DNA of 64,000 nucleotides from Bradyrhizobium sp. AUGA SZCCT0283 (GTDB lineage: Bacteria > Pseudomonadota > Alphaproteobacteria > Rhizobiales > Xanthobacteraceae). Made by a program: the position numbers and the translations under genes. Below, piece by piece: positions 59,814 through 64,000 of this stretch (position 1 is the stretch's first letter; each line of letters begins with the position of its first letter). The notes under the pieces are model-generated. The model had not been told where the DNA came from. It saw only the letters and a list, made by a program, of their open reading frames with translations, and searched no databases. The stretch covers positions 62,001-126,000 of the forward strand of contig NZ_JAFCLU010000016.1 in NCBI RefSeq assembly GCF_018130385.1. Reading direction: 5' to 3'.

Positions 59814-60464
59814 TTATGCGCCGGCGGCGATGCCGGCCGGGTCGTCGACCTCGGCCGGCTGCCAGTCCATGGTGACGAAGCCGGGGGTCTGCTCGACCCG
59901 CCGCAGCCAGGCGCGGATGGCGGGGAAGGTCGCCAGATCATAATCGCAGCGATCGGCGACATGGGTGTAACCGTACAGCGCGATATCGGCGACTGTCAGT
60001 TGCCCCGCGGCGAAATAGGCGCGGGTCTTGATATGGTTTTCCATCACCTGAAGCGCGGCATAGCCGCGCTCCATCCAGTCCTCCAGCGCATGCGTCTGCA
60101 GGTCGCGGCCGCCCTTGACCAGCGACAGCCAGAAATAGGCGGCGCCGATATTGGGCTCGAGCGCGTGCTGCTCGAAGAACATCCATTGCAGCGCTTCGGC
60201 GCGTTCGACCCGTGACTCCGGGGCCAGCGAAGTGCCGCCGCAGACATACCAGAGGATGGCGTTGGACTCGGCGAGGTAGCGCCCTTCGGCGACTTCCAAG
60301 AGCGGCACCTGCCCAGAAGGATTCTTCGCCAGAAAATCCGGCGTGCGGCTTTCGCCTCGGAGAATGTCGACTTCGATCGCCTGATATGGCGCGTTGAGCA
60401 GCGCCAGCGCAAGGCGGACCTTGTAGCTGTTGCCGGAGCGCTGCATCGAATAGAGCTTGTACAT
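59814..60464 (-). CDS. Glutathione S-transferase family protein
   Basis: 216 residues. The thioredoxin-like N-terminus is MYKLYSMQRSGNSYKVRLAL with Ser as likely catalytic residue (RSGNSYK). The glutathione site is QVPLLEV and AESNAILWYVCGGTSL. The C-terminal helical domain includes YFAAGQLTVADIALYGYTHV. Substrate unknown. ATG at 60464; a GTG at 60479 is in frame. Leftward, with a 650-nt gene-poor stretch upstream. Confidence 0.87.
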   Translation of the reverse strand: MYKLYSMQRSGNSYKVRLALALLNAPYQAIEVDILRGESRTPDFLAKNPSGQVPLLEVAEGRYLAESNAILWYVCGGTSLAPESRVERAEALQWMFFEQHALEPNIGAAYFWLSLVKGGRDLQTHALEDWMERGYAALQVMENHIKTRAYFAAGQLTVADIALYGYTHVADRCDYDLATFPAIRAWLRRVEQTPGFVTMDWQPAEVDDPAGIAAGA

Positions 60465-60479
60465 CGTCGTTGGATTCAC

Positions 60480-61129
60480 TCGTGATCGAGGGGCGCACGC
60501 GGTGGGCGAGCTGCCGAAAGCTCTCGCGCCGCAACGCGGCTAAACAATGATGCCGATACGAATGCGTCGCAAGACCCGCGGAATGGAAAAAGTCGAAAAC
60601 CTCTACTGCACTGCACGCGCACAGCATGTCATGCCACGGCGCAGGGATCACGTGGTCGGGAGTGGAGGAGCAAACCGATTCAAGCCTTCGCGAGAAGGCG
60701 CCCGCGTCCGCTTCCGGCATCAGCGAGGTGGAAACCGAATCGCGGGCGAGTCACTCGTGGCGTCGAGTCCATGTTGTCCGCGAACAAGCGCGCGCCGCGC
60801 CATCCGCCCCCTGCGCGGTGGAGAAGCGGGATGTCGGGCGGCCTCCCGCGGTGGCCATGCAGGACAGTGGTCGCGGCGCCGTCAGCCGCTCTCGGCATCG
60901 CGGTCCCTGAACGTCAGTCTTGCCCCTTGTCAGATATGAGTCAATTCGCTGCGGAACTTTGCGAATATTGCGCCGATATTGCTCCGATCGTACCGAGCCT
61001 GCGCGGCGTTCCCCAAAGTTTGTCCCGTATCCGGCCAAGCTTCTTGCGATGCAGCGCGCCGCGCCTTAGGGTGCGGCGTTCCCATCAAAAAGAGTCGTGA
61101 ATTCTTGAGGTCACGACGTTTGCCAGGAG
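60480..61129. other. 650-nt region without a supported gene
   Basis: Between the divergent glutathione transferase and aspartate aminotransferase genes. Overlapping open frames of 70-130 codons on both strands have Arg/Ser-rich compositions typical of non-coding G+C-rich DNA. Short palindromes are present (gcgaatattgcgccgatatt near 60960). The promoters of both flanking genes should lie here. Confidence 0.4.
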
Positions 61130-61135
61130 ATGATG

Positions 61136-62338
61136 ATGCCCTTCCTGTCCGCCGCGCTCGCCCGTGTGAAGCCGTCCGCGACGATCGCGGTCACGGATAA
61201 AGCGCGTGCGCTGAAAGCGGCGGGGCGCAACGTCATCGGCCTTGGCGCCGGTGAGCCGGATTTCGACACGCCCGCCAACATCAAGCTGGCGGCGATCCGC
61301 GCCATCGAGGCCGGCAAGACCAAGTATACCGATGTCGGCGGCATCCCCGAGTTGAAGGAAGCCATCATCAACAAGTTCCGGCGCGAGAACGGCCTGACCT
61401 ACAAGCCGAACCAGATCATCGTCGGCACCGGCGGCAAGCAGGTGCTCTACAACGCGTTGATGGCGACGCTGAACCCCGGCGACGAGGTCATCATCCCGGC
61501 GCCGTACTGGGTCAGCTATCCCGAAATGGTGGCGCTGGCCGGCGGTGAATCGGTGCCAGTGGTGTGCCCGGCGTCGAGCGGCTTCAAGCTGCGCCCCGAG
61601 GATCTCGAAAAGGCGATCACGCCGAAGACCAAATGGATCATCCTGTGCTCGCCGTCGAACCCGACCGGCGCTGCCTACACGCGCACTGAGCTGAAGGCGA
61701 TCACCGACGTGCTGGTGAAGCATCCGCATGTCTGGGTGATGACCGACGACATGTACGAGCACCTGGTCTATGACGACTTCCAGTTTGCAACGCCGGCGCA
61801 GGTCGAGCCGAAACTGTACGACCGCACACTGACGGTGAACGGCGTGTCGAAGGCCTATTGCATGACCGGCTGGCGCATCGGCTATGCCGGCGGTCCCGCC
61901 GACCTGATCAAGGCGATGGCGACGATCCAGTCGCAGTCGACCTCGAACCCGTCGTCGATCGCGCAGTGGGCCTCGGTGGAAGCGTTGAACGGTCCGCAGG
62001 ACTTCATCCCCGTGCACAACAAGGTGTTCAAGGAGCGTCGCGACCTCGTGGTGTCGATGCTCAACCAGGCCAAGGGCATCGAATGCCCGCGGCCCGAAGG
62101 CGCGTTCTACGTCTATCCGTCCTGCGCCGGCACCATCGGCAAGACCGCGCCGTCAGGCAAGGTGATCGCGAATGACGAGGACTTCGTCACCGAACTCTTG
62201 GAGAGCGAAGGCGTCGCCGTCGTGCAGGGTTCCGCGTTCGGGCTGGGCCCGGCGTTCCGGATTTCCTACGCGACCAAGACCTCCGATCTCGAAGACGCCT
62301 GCAAGCGCATCCAGCGCTTTTGCGGCAATTTGAGATAA
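61136..62338 (+). CDS. Pyridoxal-phosphate aspartate/aromatic aminotransferase (class I)
   Basis: 400 residues, fold type I aminotransferase of the AspC Ib subgroup of alphaproteobacteria. The PLP Lys is Lys239 in VNGVSKAYCMTGWRIGYAGG. Other motifs are LGAGEPDFDTP, SPSNPTGAAY and FRISYATK. It interconverts aspartate and oxaloacetate, possibly also prephenate. Three ATGs (61130, 61133, 61136) follow AGGAG at 61125-61129; the last has the best spacing. Monocistronic. Confidence 0.92.
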   Translation: MPFLSAALARVKPSATIAVTDKARALKAAGRNVIGLGAGEPDFDTPANIKLAAIRAIEAGKTKYTDVGGIPELKEAIINKFRRENGLTYKPNQIIVGTGGKQVLYNALMATLNPGDEVIIPAPYWVSYPEMVALAGGESVPVVCPASSGFKLRPEDLEKAITPKTKWIILCSPSNPTGAAYTRTELKAITDVLVKHPHVWVMTDDMYEHLVYDDFQFATPAQVEPKLYDRTLTVNGVSKAYCMTGWRIGYAGGPADLIKAMATIQSQSTSNPSSIAQWASVEALNGPQDFIPVHNKVFKERRDLVVSMLNQAKGIECPRPEGAFYVYPSCAGTIGKTAPSGKVIANDEDFVTELLESEGVAVVQGSAFGLGPAFRISYATKTSDLEDACKRIQRFCGNLR

Positions 62339-62357
62339 GAAGCGTTTTCGAGACACC

Positions 62358-62468
62358 AGCCTGTCCCGTACGTGATGCGGGACAGGCTCCGCTTCGCGGA
62401 AAGAGAACGCGTCAAAAAGACGGCCGTCAAATCACAACAGGTCGTGATCACCTGATGTTTTGACGGCT
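62358..62468. other. Two stem-loops downstream of the aminotransferase gene
   Basis: Perfect hairpin agcctgtcccg/cgggacaggct (62358-62388), then a longer one with gccgtcaa/ttgacggc arms (62424-62468) and an inner aggt/acct pair. No T-run, so not a classical terminator, but they may protect the 3' end. They also precede the first DUF992 gene. Confidence 0.55.
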
Positions 62469-62553
62469 TCTTGAGCAAGCGCCATGTTTTGGACACGGCG
62501 CTTCCCTCCTGTCCGCTCTGCAAATTTAGTTTTTCATGCGGAGACTGGGACAC

Positions 62554-63069
62554 ATGCGACTTCTGACTTTGACACTCGCCACGCTTTCGCTGCTCGCGCC
62601 GATCGCAAGCGCTGACGCGGCGCCGCCGGTTCGCGCCGGCGTCCTGCAATGCCAGGGCGGCCAGAATGTCGGCTTCGTGGTCGGCTCAGTGACGAGCCTC
62701 GAATGCGTGTTCCGCAGCGAAGGCCGCCGGCCTGAACCCTACATCGCCAAGGTGCAGCGCATCGGCCTCGATCTCGGCGTGACCGAGCAGACCCAGTTGT
62801 CCTGGGCGGTCAATGCGCTGAACAGCCGGCTCGGGCGCGGCGAACTCGCCGGCAGCTATGGCGGCGTCGGCGCCAACGCCTCGATCGGCGGCGGCGGCGG
62901 CGGCAACTTCCTGGTGGGCGGTCCCGCCAACGCCTACGCGCTGCAGCCGATCAGCCTGCAGGGACAAACCGGCCTGAACGTCGCCGCCGGTATCGCCGGC
63001 CTCGAGCTGCAGCCGATCCAATTCGGCCCGCGCCGGCATCACCATCGCCGCCATCACCGCCGCGGCTGA
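62554..63069 (+). CDS. DUF992 domain-containing exported protein A
   Basis: 171 residues. Signal peptide MRLLTLTLATLSLLAPIASA. The DUF992 core is VRAGVLQCQGGQNVGFVVGS, TSLECVFRSEGR and GLDLGVTEQTQLSWAV; a Gly-rich loop (GGGGGGNFLVGG) precedes LQPISLQGQTGLNVAAGIAG. It ends in a His/Arg-rich tail (RRHHHRRHHRRG). Paralogue of the next gene. Function unknown, likely periplasmic. ATG at 62554; the in-frame ATG at 62536 is possible. Confidence 0.85.
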   Translation: MRLLTLTLATLSLLAPIASADAAPPVRAGVLQCQGGQNVGFVVGSVTSLECVFRSEGRRPEPYIAKVQRIGLDLGVTEQTQLSWAVNALNSRLGRGELAGSYGGVGANASIGGGGGGNFLVGGPANAYALQPISLQGQTGLNVAAGIAGLELQPIQFGPRRHHHRRHHRRG

Positions 63070-63088
63070 GGGGTGCTGTGATCTCCGG

Positions 63089-63120
63089 AAAAGGCCCGCG
63101 CACGCGGGCCTTTTTTATTT
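63089..63120 (+). terminator. Rho-independent terminator
   Basis: gaaaaggcccgcgcacgcgg followed by gcc and a T-run ttttttattt: an 8-bp G+C stem (63093-63100 pairs with 63103-63110) and a run of Ts. It sits 20 nt after the first DUF992 stop and should end that transcript. Confidence 0.9.
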
Positions 63121-63255
63121 CATGACGTGGGGCGGCTCCGGCGGCAAATTCTGGCACGGCCCAAGATGTTGTGGCATAGATCGGAAAGCGCCGCGGGCAC
63201 GGCGCCATTCTTGTTTCTCTGCTCGCATCACCGTTTTTCAGCCGGAGATTCCTTT

Positions 63256-63738
63256 ATGCGTCGTTCTCTCATTCTCGCAGGTACTGCCCTTGCCATGCTG
63301 GCTGCGTCGATCGGCGGCGCCAATGCGCAGCAGATGCAGCGCGTGCAGGTCGGCGTGCTGGAATGCCGCGGCGGCGCCAGCGTCGGTTTCATCGTCGGCT
63401 CCGTCACCAATCTCGGCTGCGTGCTGCGCGCCGAAGGGATGCCGGAGGATCGCTACATCGCCACCATCCGCAAAGTGGGGCTCGATCTTGGCATCACCCA
63501 GGAATCGGCGCTGGCCTGGGGCGTGTTCGCACCTGTAGCGCGGCTCGGGCCGGGCGGACTCTCCGGCGACTATGTCGGCGCGCAAGGCAGTGCCACGCTC
63601 GGCGTCGGCGTCGGCGGCAATGTGCTGGTCGGCGGCTCCGCGAATTCGATCGCGCTGCAGCCGCTGAGCGTGCAGGGCCAAGTTGGTGTCAGCATTGCTG
63701 CCGGATTGGAAAGCCTGGAACTTCGGCCGGGACGTTAA
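63256..63738 (+). CDS. DUF992 domain-containing exported protein B
   Basis: 160 residues. Signal peptide MRRSLILAGTALAMLAASIG with cleavage near NAQ. Core VQVGVLECRGGASVGFIVGS, TNLGCVLRAEGMPEDRYIAT and GLDLGITQESALAW. The Gly-rich loop is GVGVGGNVLVGG. Closely similar to protein A but lacks its basic tail, so tandem paralogues separated by a terminator. ATG at 63256 with CCGGAGATT upstream; the longer frame to 63127 is less likely. Confidence 0.85.
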   Translation: MRRSLILAGTALAMLAASIGGANAQQMQRVQVGVLECRGGASVGFIVGSVTNLGCVLRAEGMPEDRYIATIRKVGLDLGITQESALAWGVFAPVARLGPGGLSGDYVGAQGSATLGVGVGGNVLVGGSANSIALQPLSVQGQVGVSIAAGLESLELRPGR

Positions 63739-63755
63739 CTTTCGTCGCCCTCCGC

Positions 63756-63897
63756 CGTCATTGCCTGCGACAAACGCGAAGCGTTTGCGCAAGGGAGCGA
63801 GCGACGAAGCAATCCATCTTTTCGCGGATGGATGGATTGCTTCGCGGAGCCTGTCATCGGGCGCGCATTCGCGCGACCCGCTGGCTCGCACTGACGG
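63756..63897. repeat. Palindromic intergenic repeat, family C (long variant)
   Basis: ccgtcattgcctgcgacaaa and cgcgaagcgtttgcgcaagg, then gaagcaatccat, mirrored by gatggattgcttcgcggagc and a degenerate end tggctcgcactgacgg. It shares the cgcgaagcgtttgcg insert with 50894-51004. Downstream to 64000 I see no convincing gene. Confidence 0.75.
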
Positions 63898-64000
63898 AGC
63901 TAGTTTAGCTGCCCTCCGCTTCACGCCGCACCGCAGCGACGTTTTCCCGCTTGCCAAAATCACGAGACAGGCGGAGCATTGGAAGTCGCCGACCCAATCA

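Noticed and set aside
60547..60939. 130-codon open frame upstream of the aminotransferase gene
   Set aside because: Arg/Ser/Gly-rich with no hydrophobic core or family pattern, overlapping equally long frames on the other strand.
63905..63979. Short open frame on the minus strand at the right edge
   Set aside because: Only 24 codons from its ATG to the TAA, with a TGA at the window edge just upstream; no family pattern.

Overview
The window looks like chromosomal DNA of a Bradyrhizobium-type alphaproteobacterium (Nitrobacteraceae). The reasons are high G+C, codon use rich in GCC, GGC and CTC, gene families typical of that group (DUF992, DUF4282, RibH2 under an FMN riboswitch, Cys-rich CWC, accessory factor UbiK), and an unusually high load of short palindromic intergenic repeats. 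No search was run, so the taxonomic call is an inference from sequence character. No rRNA, confident tRNA, CRISPR array, transposase or phage gene was seen.

Layout. 1-6.2 kb: proC, a YbjN-domain gene, a decayed type II dehydroquinase remnant, an unusual free-standing Lon N-domain protein, a multi-pass glycosyltransferase-like protein and a Bug-type solute receptor. 6.3-7.2 kb: FMN riboswitch and ribH2. 7.3-16.2 kb: the metabolic centrepiece, a cox cluster for aerobic carbon monoxide oxidation in the order coxC-M-S-L-D-E-F-G. CoxL carries the form I motif AYRCSFR, so this encodes a true molybdenum-copper CO dehydrogenase. CoxC is a membrane MHYT-LytTR regulator, and a 12-bp direct repeat with 21-bp periodicity lies just upstream of coxM. 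16.2-28.5 kb: mostly housekeeping (prs, pgeF, a MidA-type methyltransferase, lgt, ubiK, rplY, pth, ychF) with an SDR, a quinone oxidoreductase-like gene, dienelactone hydrolase and two MaoC-type hydratases.

28.5-37 kb: small, lineage-specific exported or membrane proteins, two related NTF2-like proteins, an Spy-like periplasmic protein, dense repeats and a DpnI-family methyl-directed restriction endonuclease of lower G+C. 37-45 kb: uvrB (1004 codons, with long disordered tails, one containing a translated intergenic repeat), a flavin monooxygenase overlapping its LysR regulator, and a divergent TauE/SafE exporter. 45-64 kb: three glutathione transferases, a serine hydrolase, enoyl-CoA hydratase with a divergent TetR and a palindromic operator candidate, a HAD phosphatase, a DUF1800/DUF1501 pair, aldo/keto reductase, a PAS membrane sensor, PQQ-type sugar dehydrogenase, aspartate aminotransferase and tandem DUF992 proteins.

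The most original points are the candidate LytTR operator at coxM, the stem-loops placed between cox genes, the solitary DpnI gene translationally coupled to a zinc-ribbon protein, the repeat translated inside UvrB, the Lon-N fusion, the aroQ relic, and three small ORFs of 45-58 codons.
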